Below, in pieces: positions 17,726 through 25,565 of a stretch of DNA of 64,000 nt (the first letter of the stretch is position 1; the number at the start of each line of letters is the position of its first letter). The stretch covers positions 20,329 through 84,328 of the forward strand of contig JAFUTU010000054.1 in assembly GCA_017484095.1 (NCBI GenBank), given 5' to 3'. The notes under the pieces are model-generated. The model made no database searches. It saw only the letters and a list, made by a program, of their open reading frames with translations, and was not told the origin of the DNA. The stretch is from Ruminococcus sp. (GTDB lineage: Bacteria > Bacillota > Clostridia > Oscillospirales > Ruminococcaceae). Made by a program: the position numbers and the translations under genes.

Positions 17726-18766
17726 TCAGTCGGCAAATGTAAACTCACTGTTTGTGATGCTGACACTTTCTTTAATATTTTCAGAGCAGTGAAGCCTGCC
17801 CCTGTCATCGATCGCGATGACGCTTATCTCATCGTCTGAGAGCCAGCGCTCGAGCTCTTCCTCGCCGCCGACAAATATGCGGGTCGACAAAAAGTCAGAT
17901 TCAGCACCGCTGTCAGCAATAACTGTGACCGACTGCAGTGTTGACCGGGTGGGTCTGCCTGTTGCCTCATCAAAAATATGGCAGTAGGTAACGCCGTCCG
18001 CCGAAAAGAAGCGCTCATACCCTCCCGAGGTGGAAAGAAAGCAGCCGTCTGTCTCTATCTGAGCACAGATGCCGTCGGGCATGAACGGGTCACGAATACC
18101 TATCTTGAATGGGCTGCCGTCAGGCTTTTTGCCGCAGCAGTATATCGACGAGCCGAACGAAGCTATAGCCGCCTGAGGCTTTTGTTCGTCAAGTATCTCC
18201 TTTACCTTATCAAGAGCATAGCCCTTAGCTATGCAGCCAAGGTCAGCCTGAGCACTGTTAAGGAGTTTAGCGCTCTTGCCGTCATCGGCTATATTCAGAA
18301 TGTTTTTAGGCTCATCTGCTTTGAAGGTAGCCAGCGCCGTCTCTATCTCTTCGTCTGAGGGTACCTTCGGCTCTCCCGATATATCCCAGAGCTTTGTGAC
18401 AGCGCCTATCAGTATGTTGCAGCCGCCGTACTTCTCGTAGAGGCCTAATGACTTTCTAAGCACCTCGCTGCTATCTCTGCTTATCGATACCCTCTCGCCG
18501 CTTTCGGCAGCGTTTAGCCTGTTGATGTCAGACTCTTCATCATATGCAGAGAGCAGGTGGTCGAGCCCGTTTATCCTGTCTTTTATATCCTTAGTAAGAT
18601 CGTCTCCTGCATAAACAGTGATCTCACACGGGCAGTCCATAGCAAAAAACGTTTCATTGAACCGCTGTACCGGTTTTTTTATGTTCATCACTGTTATGCC
18701 TGCCGCTATGAGTACGACCCCTGCCGCAGCCGAGATAACAGCTCTTTTCTTTAAAGTCTTATCCAT
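17726..18766 (-). CDS. apbE: FAD:protein FMN transferase ApbE
   Basis: ApbE attaches FMN from FAD to threonines in flavoproteins such as RnfG and RnfD. The 346-residue product has one N-terminal membrane anchor (about residues 9-28), then the family motifs FFAMDCPCEITVYAG near 40, DLGCIAKGYALDKV near 175, and HIFDEATGRPTRS near 273 followed by SDFLSTRIFVGG. The outward-facing placement suits modification of extracytoplasmic flavin domains. It leads the minus-strand run apbE-methyltransferase-rnfCDGEAB. Confidence 0.95.
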   Translation of the reverse strand: MDKTLKKRAVISAAAGVVLIAAGITVMNIKKPVQRFNETFFAMDCPCEITVYAGDDLTKDIKDRINGLDHLLSAYDEESDINRLNAAESGERVSISRDSSEVLRKSLGLYEKYGGCNILIGAVTKLWDISGEPKVPSDEEIETALATFKADEPKNILNIADDGKSAKLLNSAQADLGCIAKGYALDKVKEILDEQKPQAAIASFGSSIYCCGKKPDGSPFKIGIRDPFMPDGICAQIETDGCFLSTSGGYERFFSADGVTYCHIFDEATGRPTRSTLQSVTVIADSGAESDFLSTRIFVGGEEELERWLSDDEISVIAIDDRGRLHCSENIKESVSITNSEFTFAD

Positions 18767-18878
18767 TGCTTTGCCTTTTTATATGTGCCTGAACGCCGTT
18801 ATCCTGCTTGTTCTTTCTGCCGCAGGAGGAAAAAGAGCATTGCCCTTGATGCTTGCGACCGACGTTCAGCTTTGGTAC

Positions 18879-18907
18879 TTGAAAAAAATAAGTATCTGTG
18901 TTATAAT
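18879..18907 (+). promoter_or_regulatory. Sigma-A-like promoter pointing antisense into the XRE regulator gene
   Basis: TTGAAA (18879-18884), 17 bases, TATAAT (18902-18907) on the plus strand. The expected start near 18914 would produce an RNA antisense to the regulator gene whose stop is at 18907. No plus-strand gene is convincing immediately downstream. Confidence 0.4.
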
Positions 18908-19530
18908 CATTTTTGGGAAGAGCCTGCCTTTATTAGTTGTTCGGCGCCTTCGATAAAACGTGCAAGCTCTGCATTTTTTTCTATCGGCAGCTCTATTCGC
19001 CGCTTGTCGGCACGGCAGCTGTCAAGACAGAGCCTCAGCTCCTCCATGACCTTAGGGGAAACGTATCCTTTTGCGAGAGAAAACGCCCCTTCATATGTAA
19101 GGGAAAATATCTTTTCGCTGTTGTGGGGGTTTTCGCGGTATATCTCTCTGAATACCAGATAAAGGCACACGGACAAGGTCTGAGAGCATACAAAGCTCAG
19201 CTCATCAGAACCGCTGCCGCCTATCAGCGCGAATAAAAGCTCTGCCGCACTTTGGAAAGAGACAGGCACTGCGCTTTGCTCGCTCTGAGTTAAAGGCTCG
19301 GTGCGGTTTTCACCGAAAACAGCCTCATACGGCACCTTGTAAAGCTTTATCAGCTTTACCGCAGATGATACCTGCACTGCCCTCTTGCCGTTTTCGATCT
19401 CCGAGACAGCCGACTGAGTAAGTCCTGCAGCTTTGGCTGCCTGCTCCTGAGTGATGCCGAGCTGCTTTCTTATGAGCATAAGTCTGCTGCCGATGAGGGC
19501 AGATGATCGTTTTTCTTCATCGCTCGGCAT
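18907..19530 (-). CDS. XRE-family helix-turn-helix transcriptional regulator
   Basis: The 207-residue product has an N-terminal Cro/CI-type HTH at about residues 12-66: RKQLGITQEQAAKAAGLTQS, then AVSEIENGKRAVQVSSAVKL. The remaining 140 residues are mostly helical and match no ligand-binding domain I recognise. It is transcribed in the same direction as apbE, with a 140-base gap. It could control the Rnf cluster, or itself, but no direct evidence is visible. Confidence 0.88.
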   Translation of the reverse strand: MPSDEEKRSSALIGSRLMLIRKQLGITQEQAAKAAGLTQSAVSEIENGKRAVQVSSAVKLIKLYKVPYEAVFGENRTEPLTQSEQSAVPVSFQSAAELLFALIGGSGSDELSFVCSQTLSVCLYLVFREIYRENPHNSEKIFSLTYEGAFSLAKGYVSPKVMEELRLCLDSCRADKRRIELPIEKNAELARFIEGAEQLIKAGSSQK

Positions 19531-19681
19531 AAGGTAAGCCTCCCCACTGATATATACATATCTTAGTATACTATATTTTATGGAATTTGTAAATAGTTTT
19601 TTATTTTTTTGTGCATATTTTTTGCGGCATTGCAGAGATATTTTTCTGTGTGCTGATGAATGATGGTAAGGAGAGTTAAAA

Positions 19682-20332
19682 ATGAAGGGTTACAGGATAG
19701 TTTTTTTCAGGCACGGTATGACTCAGGCGAATGAAGACGGAAGATATATTGGTACGACTGACCTGCCGCTTTCTTCAAAAGGCGCCCAGAAGCTTTACGA
19801 CAAGCTTGAGGAGTTTGAGTATCCTCCCGTGCAGAAGATATATACTTCTCCGCTCAAAAGGTGTATCCAGACGGTCAATATACTTCAGCCGAACAGACTT
19901 GTTGCGGAGCTGCCTCAGCTGAGGGAAATGGATTTTGGTGAATTCGAGAACAAAACTGCCGATGAGCTCATGGAGCTTGAAGAGTATAAAGAGTTCATCA
20001 AGGGAGGTCTTGACAATCCTCCGCCCAAGGGCGAATCTGTAAGAGATGTTATGAACCGCTGCTATGAGGCGCTAAATATCATAATTTCGGATATGATGTA
20101 TGAGGGGCTTACGTATGTTGGCGTTTGTACGCATTCTGGTATAATAATGAACATTATGTCGGGCTTCGGCGTGCCCAAGGGTAGGCCTATCGACTATGTA
20201 TGCGATTTCGGCGAGGGGTTTGAGATAATGGTCACCGCAGCTATGTGGCAGCGCTCGGAAGCATTTGAGGTGATAGGCTCATACCCTCCGAAATATGAGG
20301 TGCAGGAGGATTACACGCTCAAAGACTTATGA
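19682..20332 (+). CDS. Histidine phosphatase family protein
   Basis: The 216-residue product belongs to the phosphoglycerate-mutase/histidine-phosphatase superfamily. The phospho-acceptor motif FFRHGMTQAN lies near residue 9, followed by GTTDLPLSSKGAQKL. SPLKRCIQT near residue 57 carries the second arginine, and CTHSGIIMNIM near 149 the second histidine. The early part resembles alpha-ribazole phosphatase (CobC)-like members, but no cobalamin gene is near, so the substrate stays open. The start has a ribosome site (AAGGAGAG). Confidence 0.9.
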   Translation: MKGYRIVFFRHGMTQANEDGRYIGTTDLPLSSKGAQKLYDKLEEFEYPPVQKIYTSPLKRCIQTVNILQPNRLVAELPQLREMDFGEFENKTADELMELEEYKEFIKGGLDNPPPKGESVRDVMNRCYEALNIIISDMMYEGLTYVGVCTHSGIIMNIMSGFGVPKGRPIDYVCDFGEGFEIMVTAAMWQRSEAFEVIGSYPPKYEVQEDYTLKDL

Positions 20333-20359
20333 TACAGCTTTTTAAAAGGAGAGCTTGAG

Positions 20360-21190
20360 ATGACTATAGAGCAGATAAAAAGAAAGGCCAGACACAGGTT
20401 CAGGGATAACGGCGGAAACAGCTTTTCGCTGACAATATTTGTCGCTTCGATATTATTTTTCGTGTTTGCGTTCTTTCTGTCTATAAAGATTATATTCGAC
20501 CAGGTGGGCTGGGGAAAGTATTTTACGATGAAAGAGCTTCGCTCCGATTATGACGTTATGCTGTTCTGGGCGGTTATGCTGCTGATACTTTTGCCCTTGC
20601 TGACTGCTGAATGGTGGACTGTGAGCAGACTGTACATAGATATTGCAAAGGGTTCTGATTTTGTGGAAACTAAAAAATACCTGAACGCACATGCGTGGTC
20701 ATATTCAAAAAAGGCTGTACAGGTCTCTCTTGCGGTTGGCATAAGGAAGATAATCATGCTGCTGCCTGCTGTGGGCGGCGGCTTCGGAGTATATTATATA
20801 ATCAATAAGGGCGGAGAACAGCTTAGCTCTCCCAAGCTGCTGCTGCTCATGCTTTGCCTGGGCTTTACAGGTGTGTGGACGGGTCTCTTTATAAGGTATA
20901 TCATATCTCTTTCGATGATGCCGTTTATTATGTGCCTGAACCCGAGAGCAAAGATATCAAAGGCGATAGAGCTGTCAAAAAGGCTTATGGACGGCAACCA
21001 TATGAGGTATCTGATGTTTGTACTGTCGTTTGCGAAATTTGTACCGCTTTTCATTTTGATACAGCCGATATTCATAGTATATCCATACTACAAGGTTTGT
21101 CTTGTTACCTTTGCGGAGGATATCCTCGGTGATTACTGGCAGGATAAGATGTCTGCAAGTATAAGGCGCTGGAGAAGGTTCAGCCTGTGA
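20360..21190 (+). CDS. Multi-pass membrane protein of unknown function
   Basis: The 276-residue product has about five or six membrane segments, the first at roughly residues 22-46, others near 70-92, 120-145, 152-180 and 215-240. The N-terminus is a basic cytoplasmic helix (TIEQIKRKARHRFRDNGG). The overall plan resembles DUF975-type integral membrane proteins, but I do not see a decisive motif. It overlaps the next gene by four bases (GTGA), indicating co-translation. Confidence 0.8.
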   Translation: MTIEQIKRKARHRFRDNGGNSFSLTIFVASILFFVFAFFLSIKIIFDQVGWGKYFTMKELRSDYDVMLFWAVMLLILLPLLTAEWWTVSRLYIDIAKGSDFVETKKYLNAHAWSYSKKAVQVSLAVGIRKIIMLLPAVGGGFGVYYIINKGGEQLSSPKLLLLMLCLGFTGVWTGLFIRYIISLSMMPFIMCLNPRAKISKAIELSKRLMDGNHMRYLMFVLSFAKFVPLFILIQPIFIVYPYYKVCLVTFAEDILGDYWQDKMSASIRRWRRFSL

Positions 21191-22029
21191 GGATACGGGT
21201 AATGGCTGCCGAGGACGGAAAAAAGCTCGGTGAGGTGCTGCGCGGCAGGGGAGTTTCAAGGCGGCTCATCACGCGGCTGAAAAGAAGCCCACTAGGCATA
21301 ACGAGGGATAATGCGCTCATCAGGAGCATAGATATCGTTTATGAAAATGATGAGATCGTACTTTCAGAACAGGAATACAGCACTCGGACAGAAGCATCAA
21401 GCGTTCGGGTGCCTGTGCTTTATGAGGATGAGCACTGCATAGTGTTTGACAAGCCGCCGTTTATGCCTTGTCATCAGTCGATGAAGCACTATGAGGATAC
21501 TCTCGCAAACGTGTTTGCGGCACATTGTCCTGATAAGACCTTTCGCTGTATTAACAGGCTTGATAAGAATACCAGCGGCTGTGTTCTTGTTGCAAAGAGC
21601 AGGCTTGCGGCGTTCTCCTTACAGAAAAGTTGCCGAAAGCTCTATGTTGGGATAATGCCCCGCGCCGACAGCGCAGGAGGGCGCATCTGTGCGCCGATAG
21701 CAAGGGAGAAGGATTCTGCGATAAAGAGATGTGTAAGAGAGGGCGGGGCGTACTCTGCCACTACTTTTTATAAAATAGCTGACAGCAAAAGGGCTTCTCT
21801 TGCGGCTTTTATACCCGAAACTGGCAGGACCCACCAGATCAGAGTGCATTGTGCCCATATAGGAAGACCGCTGCTGGGGGACGATATGTACGGCGGAGAC
21901 ACTTCGCTTATGGAACGTCAGGCACTGCATTGCCTCGAGATAAGCTTCAACCTTCCGATGTCTGACAGTAGATTAACGGTGCGTTCACAGCTGCCTGAGG
22001 ATATGGCGGCGGTCATGGTTGATGAGTGA
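21187..22029 (+). CDS. RluA-family pseudouridine synthase
   Basis: The 280-residue product would isomerise uridines in rRNA or tRNA. It has an S4-like N-terminal part (KLGEVLRGRGVSRRLITRLK) and a catalytic domain with FDKPPFMPCHQS near residue 88. The active-site motif CINRLDKNTSGCVLVAKS is near 119, with the catalytic Asp in RLDKNTSG. ETGRTHQIRVHCAHIGRPLLGD near 212 is typical. I accept the GTG start at 21187 because it overlaps the upstream stop and follows GGAGAAGG by eight bases. The exact target base is not predictable. Confidence 0.92.
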   Translation: MRIRVMAAEDGKKLGEVLRGRGVSRRLITRLKRSPLGITRDNALIRSIDIVYENDEIVLSEQEYSTRTEASSVRVPVLYEDEHCIVFDKPPFMPCHQSMKHYEDTLANVFAAHCPDKTFRCINRLDKNTSGCVLVAKSRLAAFSLQKSCRKLYVGIMPRADSAGGRICAPIAREKDSAIKRCVREGGAYSATTFYKIADSKRASLAAFIPETGRTHQIRVHCAHIGRPLLGDDMYGGDTSLMERQALHCLEISFNLPMSDSRLTVRSQLPEDMAAVMVDE

Positions 22030-22065
22030 ATGTAAAAATATTGTTAATTAGTATAGATATTATTT

Positions 22066-22086
22066 TGAAATCGTTTTCTGAAAACG
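22066..22086 (+). promoter_or_regulatory. cre-like / LacI-family operator candidate
   Basis: TGAAATCGTTTTCT (22066-22079) agrees with 13 of 14 positions of the CcpA cre consensus TGWAANCGNTNWCA. CGTTTT-ctg-AAAACG (22072-22086) forms an overlapping palindrome. It lies about 80 bases upstream of the promoter of the solute-binding protein. Confidence 0.4.
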
Positions 22087-22161
22087 TATACCGCAGAACA
22101 TATGATCGCTAATTGTTGGAAATCACTAAAAAAGCGTGTGATTTATATTGCAAAATGCTGA

Positions 22162-22190
22162 TTGACTATTTTTTATCTTTTTGATATTAT
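22162..22190 (+). promoter_or_regulatory. Promoter of the solute-binding protein gene
   Basis: TTGACT (22162-22167), 17-base spacer, TATTAT (22185-22190). This gives a leader of about 70 bases ending in the strong ribosome site AAGGAGG. The rest of the 22030-22161 gap is AT-rich and holds only the cre-like site. Confidence 0.65.
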
Positions 22191-22266
22191 AAGTATGGGC
22201 GAAAACTGTCTATAGGCGTGTGTTTTATGGGTAAGGAACACCGCCGCAAAACAAGGAGGTTATTAC

Positions 22267-23706
22267 ATGAAAATGACAAAAAGAATCCTCGCAGCAGCTT
22301 GCTCACTGACACTTGCAGCAAGCATGGCAGCTTGCGGAAGCAGCTCTTCCGACAGCTCTGCGGCTTCAAGCTCAAAGGCTCCTGCGGCTTCGCTTACTGA
22401 GAGCCAGAAGGAGAAGATCAACGATCTTCAGAGCCTGCTGCCTGATGAGACACTTGATAACAAGACCATTAAGTGGATGGCTCACTATGACCTTAACCCA
22501 AGTGACGGTCAGGTGGTTGATCCGGGTCTCCAGCTGTTCTGGGATAAGTATGATGGAAAGATCGAGTATATCCAGACTACATGGGATGACAGATACACAG
22601 CACTTGCAAAGGCTGTTATGGCAAACGATTCTCCTGACTTCTTCCCTGCAGATGATATGGATGCTTTCCCGAAGGGCGCTATCAAGGCGATGTTTGAGCC
22701 GATCGACGATTATATTGATCTGAACTCCGAGCTCTGGACACCTTCAAAGACTGTCTGCGACGCAGGTTACTTCAACGGCGGTCACTATATCGCAGGTATC
22801 AATGCAAGACCTCAGTATGTATGTATCTATAACAGAACTACTGTAGAGGACGCAGGCTTTGACGATCCTGCTGAGCTGTTTGCTGAGGATAAGTGGACAT
22901 GGTCGGCATTCACCGAGATGTGCCTTGACTTCACAAACGCAGATGAGGATAAGTATGCACTTGACGGCTACTGGTACGGCAAGGCTCTTAACGACACCAG
23001 CGGATATCCTATGATAGGTCTTGAGAACGGTAAGCTCGTTAACAACATGGATAAGCCTGAGATCACAAAGGTTCAGGATATGATGTATGATCTTGCTAAG
23101 AACAACGTTATGTTCCCAAGATCTGATAACGCTTGGAAGACCAGAGGCGACGGTTCTACAGGTGAGGGTCTTGGTTCGGGACTTACACTGTTCATTCCTG
23201 TTGGTACATGGGCTATCGAGGGTACTACAGATTCTACCAAGATATTCGGCGATGTTGAGGGCGGCGAGGTTATGTTCGTTCCTATGCCGAGACTTGACGA
23301 CGGCGACGGTAAGTACTACGTATCTGCAGGTATCCACGGCTTCCTGCTTTGCAAGAATGCTCCGAATCCTCAGGGCTTCGCAGCATATATGAACTGCCTG
23401 CAGGTATCTGCACAGAATGCTAACGATATCGGCGAAGAGCAGCTCAGAGACGAGTACAAGTGGACTGATGAGATGATCGAGATGAGACAGACCGTTTACG
23501 ATCTCGCAGCTGAGAACCCTGTATTCGACTATCAGGAAGGTGTTACACCTGAGCTTTCTACTCTGATGATGACTGTTAACCAGGCAACAATGGTTACGGG
23601 CGGCGGAGCAACATCCTGGAGTGAGTGCGTTGCATCTAACAAGACTGCAGTTGATTACCTTATCGACGAGTGCAACTCCAACATTTCTGATGTTCCTGCA
23701 GAGTAA
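22267..23706 (+). CDS. ABC transporter extracellular solute-binding lipoprotein
   Basis: The 479-residue product has a lipoprotein signal (basic start, hydrophobic core, lipobox SMAAC-G with Cys23) and then a Ser/Ala-rich linker. The mature part has the family 1 sugar-binding-protein look: EYIQTTWDDRYTALAKAVMA, FPADDMDAFPKG, EDKWTWSAFTEM and VGTWAIEGT. I infer uptake of a carbohydrate, the commonest ligand of this family. No permease or ATPase gene lies beside it, so it is an orphan here. Codons are strongly biased toward frequent ones, as in highly expressed genes. It has its own promoter and terminator. Confidence 0.9.
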   Translation: MKMTKRILAAACSLTLAASMAACGSSSSDSSAASSSKAPAASLTESQKEKINDLQSLLPDETLDNKTIKWMAHYDLNPSDGQVVDPGLQLFWDKYDGKIEYIQTTWDDRYTALAKAVMANDSPDFFPADDMDAFPKGAIKAMFEPIDDYIDLNSELWTPSKTVCDAGYFNGGHYIAGINARPQYVCIYNRTTVEDAGFDDPAELFAEDKWTWSAFTEMCLDFTNADEDKYALDGYWYGKALNDTSGYPMIGLENGKLVNNMDKPEITKVQDMMYDLAKNNVMFPRSDNAWKTRGDGSTGEGLGSGLTLFIPVGTWAIEGTTDSTKIFGDVEGGEVMFVPMPRLDDGDGKYYVSAGIHGFLLCKNAPNPQGFAAYMNCLQVSAQNANDIGEEQLRDEYKWTDEMIEMRQTVYDLAAENPVFDYQEGVTPELSTLMMTVNQATMVTGGGATSWSECVASNKTAVDYLIDECNSNISDVPAE

Positions 23707-23718
23707 TATCAAACATAC

Positions 23719-23746
23719 GGACGGGCAGAGATGCCCGTCCTTTTTT
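23719..23746 (+). terminator. Rho-independent terminator of the solute-binding protein gene
   Basis: GGACGGGCA-gaga-TGCCCGTCC, a perfect 9-base stem, is followed by TTTTTT. Confidence 0.95.
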
Positions 23747-23872
23747 GTTATCTCATGGTTTTTTGCCTGTGAATAGTTTGCAAATTTTGTTAAAATTATT
23801 ACCGGCTGTAAATATATGAAAGTTGCACAAGAAATTTTGAATAAATTAGTGCAAGAATTTTTTGAAAAATTG

Positions 23873-23901
23873 TTTACAAGAGACAAAAAATGTGATATAA
23901 T
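23873..23901 (+). promoter_or_regulatory. Promoter of the first cytidylate-kinase-like gene
   Basis: TTTACA (23873-23878), 17 bases, TATAAT (23896-23901). Upstream, near-repeated TGCACAAGAAATTTTGAAT and TGCAAGAATTTTTTGAAA lie about 26 bases apart (from 23824 and 23850). A third GCAAGAAA copy lies after the -10. Confidence 0.65.
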
Positions 23902-23966
23902 ATGTTTGTTGCAAGAAACAAATTAATTTGTAGCGTAAGATCTTTTCTGAAAAGGGGGTCGTTTAT

Positions 23967-24596
23967 ATGAGATCTATCATCACTATCAGCCGTGAGTTCG
24001 GAAGCGGAGGAAGAGAGATCGGCAAGAAGCTGGCAGACAGGTTCGGCGTGCCGTTCTATGATAAGGAGCTGCTTGAGATAGCCTCGAAGGAGAGCGGTAT
24101 AGCGAGAGAGCTTTTTGTAAAGAATGATGAGTCTTATACGAACAGCTTCCTTTACTCACTTGTTATGGGCAATTATCCCGTTTCTCCCGACGGCAGGCTC
24201 AATCCCGAGCTGCCGCTCAACCACAAGATCTTTCTGGCACAGTTTGAGACGATAAAGAAGCTTGCCGAGAAAGGACCCTGTGTTATAGTCGGCAGGTGTG
24301 CCGACTACGTGCTCAAGGACGAGCCGAACGTTGTGAACTTTTTCGTTTCGGGAAATATGTTTGAGAAGAAGAGAAGGATCCTCGAGAGATATGATATCGA
24401 GAAGAACAAGGTAGAGGATTTTATCAAGAAAACTGATAAGAGGCGCGCTTCGTATTATAATTACTACACCGATATGAAGTGGGGAGAGGCAAGACATTTC
24501 GATCTTTGCATCAATTCCTCGCGTTCGGGTATCGAGGGCGCTGTAGACCTTATGTACGACTATGTCGGCATAAAGGAGAATAAGCCTGCCGGTTAG
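23967..24596 (+). CDS. Cytidylate kinase-like family protein (copy 1)
   Basis: The 209-residue product starts ITISREFGSGGREIGKKLAD, a P-loop variant typical of the cytidylate kinase-like family (Cytidylate_kin2 type). VPFYDKELLEIASKESGI and VIVGRCADYVL follow. It lacks the length and the NMP-binding layout of canonical Cmk, so the real substrate is unknown. A paralogue of 195 residues lies at 30703, on the other side of the hydrogenase operon. It has its own promoter, and a terminator follows. Confidence 0.85.
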   Translation: MRSIITISREFGSGGREIGKKLADRFGVPFYDKELLEIASKESGIARELFVKNDESYTNSFLYSLVMGNYPVSPDGRLNPELPLNHKIFLAQFETIKKLAEKGPCVIVGRCADYVLKDEPNVVNFFVSGNMFEKKRRILERYDIEKNKVEDFIKKTDKRRASYYNYYTDMKWGEARHFDLCINSSRSGIEGAVDLMYDYVGIKENKPAG

Positions 24597-24647
24597 GCAG
24601 TATGATCAACGAACTTTTCTTTAATTCATTTTACTTTCCTTACTACG

Positions 24648-24679
24648 AAAAGAGGCCGTCATACAGACAGCCTCTTTTT
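24648..24679 (+). terminator. Rho-independent terminator
   Basis: AAAAGAGGC (24648-24656) pairs with GCCTCTTTT (24670-24678), with an extra GTC/GAC step inside and a T-run after. It ends the cytidylate-kinase-like gene. Confidence 0.85.
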
Positions 24680-24683
24680 GTGT

Positions 24684-24719
24684 GCTTACGCACGGAGCGA
24701 TTTTTTCGCCCTGCGTAAG
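24684..24719. repeat. Extra hairpin after the terminator, unexplained
   Basis: CTTACGCA (24685-24692) is the exact complement of TGCGTAAG (24712-24719), with an inner GCGA/TCGC step. It lies in the 455-base gap 24597-25052. A short palindrome CCTCC-att-GGAGG lies near 24746. The rest of the gap up to the Rex-like box holds no gene I can support. Confidence 0.5.
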
Positions 24720-24830
24720 TAAGTGGTGCAACGAAATCGTTAACCCTCCATTGGAGGCAGAGTGAAAGTTTTGCTTGTGCTATAAGTTTGTAACGCTGCG
24801 CGAATTTTGAGACACGAAAGAATCGTTATA

Positions 24831-24848
24831 TTGACAAATAATTAACAA
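24831..24848 (+). promoter_or_regulatory. Rex-like operator upstream of the hydrogenase operon
   Basis: TTGACAAATAATTAACAA matches the known Rex pattern TTGTTAA-N4-TTAACAA with a perfect right half and 5 of 7 positions in the left half, with correct spacing. Rex is the NADH/NAD-sensing repressor of Firmicutes fermentation genes. The site lies about 65 bases upstream of the best -35 box of an NADH-linked hydrogenase operon. Confidence 0.5.
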
Positions 24849-24913
24849 AATTAAATACATAAACTATGTTACAAAAATGTCAGTAATTTTGCATATAATG
24901 TCGGCAAAAAAAC

Positions 24914-24942
24914 TTGTGTTTTTTATCGGTTTGTAGTATAAT
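24914..24942 (+). promoter_or_regulatory. Promoter of the hydrogenase operon
   Basis: TTGTGT (24914-24919), 17 bases, TATAAT (24937-24942). This leaves a leader of about 100 bases ending in the ribosome site GAGGAGG before 25053. Confidence 0.6.
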
Positions 24943-25052
24943 GTATGTATATGACAAGATTGTCGGAGTGCGATTTTACGGCTTTTCGACAGGATTTTCA
25001 GATTTTTATTTCGGGGTATGAATGCCCCTATCAACATTGAGGAGGTTGTTTT

Positions 25053-25562
25053 ATGTCAGAACAAAACCAGGTTCCGTTCAAGGGCACAGAAGTCCAGGAA
25101 AAACAGCTTCAGGAAGTTATAGCTAAGCACCGCGGCCAGCCGGGCGGTCTTATGCCGACACTTCAGGAGGCTCAGGGGATCTACGGCTACCTGCCGATCG
25201 AAGTCCAGAGGATGATCGCTGACGGTCTCGGCGTTTCACTTTCTGAAGTGTTCGGTGTCGCAACATTCTATTCGCAGTTCTCCCTTACCCCAAAGGGCGA
25301 GCACGTATGCAGCGTCTGTCTTGGTACGGCTTGCTACGTAAAGGGCTCGGACAAGGTGCTTGAGGCGCTTGAGCAGAAGCTCGGTATCAAGGCCGGAGAG
25401 GTAACTGCTGACGGCAAATTCTCTATCGAGTCTTGCCGCTGCGTTGGTGCTTGTGGTCTTGCACCTGTTATGACTATCGGTGAGGAAGTTTACGGAAAGC
25501 TCACTCCCGATCAGATCAGCGGGATCATTGATTCCTATATGAATGAAAAGGGAGGCGAGTAA
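25053..25562 (+). CDS. hydC: NADH-dependent hydrogenase subunit, NuoE-like (HydC/HndA type)
   Basis: This small subunit of the trimeric [FeFe]-hydrogenase carries a thioredoxin-like 2Fe-2S centre. The 169-residue product shows IYGYLPIEVQRMIADGLGVS, then VFGVATFYSQF. The four cluster cysteines are in CSVCLGTACYVKGSDK near residue 88 and CRCVGACGLAP near 129. It heads the operon; three bases separate it from the NuoF-like gene. Complex I is excluded because the partner is a [FeFe]-hydrogenase and no membrane Nuo subunits are present. Confidence 0.95.
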   Translation: MSEQNQVPFKGTEVQEKQLQEVIAKHRGQPGGLMPTLQEAQGIYGYLPIEVQRMIADGLGVSLSEVFGVATFYSQFSLTPKGEHVCSVCLGTACYVKGSDKVLEALEQKLGIKAGEVTADGKFSIESCRCVGACGLAPVMTIGEEVYGKLTPDQISGIIDSYMNEKGGE

Positions 25563-25565
25563 AGC

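Noticed and set aside
22744..23886. A 380-codon open frame antisense to the solute-binding protein
   Set aside because: It is opposite a clear lipoprotein gene with strong codon bias, which often leaves long antisense frames. The translated sequence has no recognisable domain.
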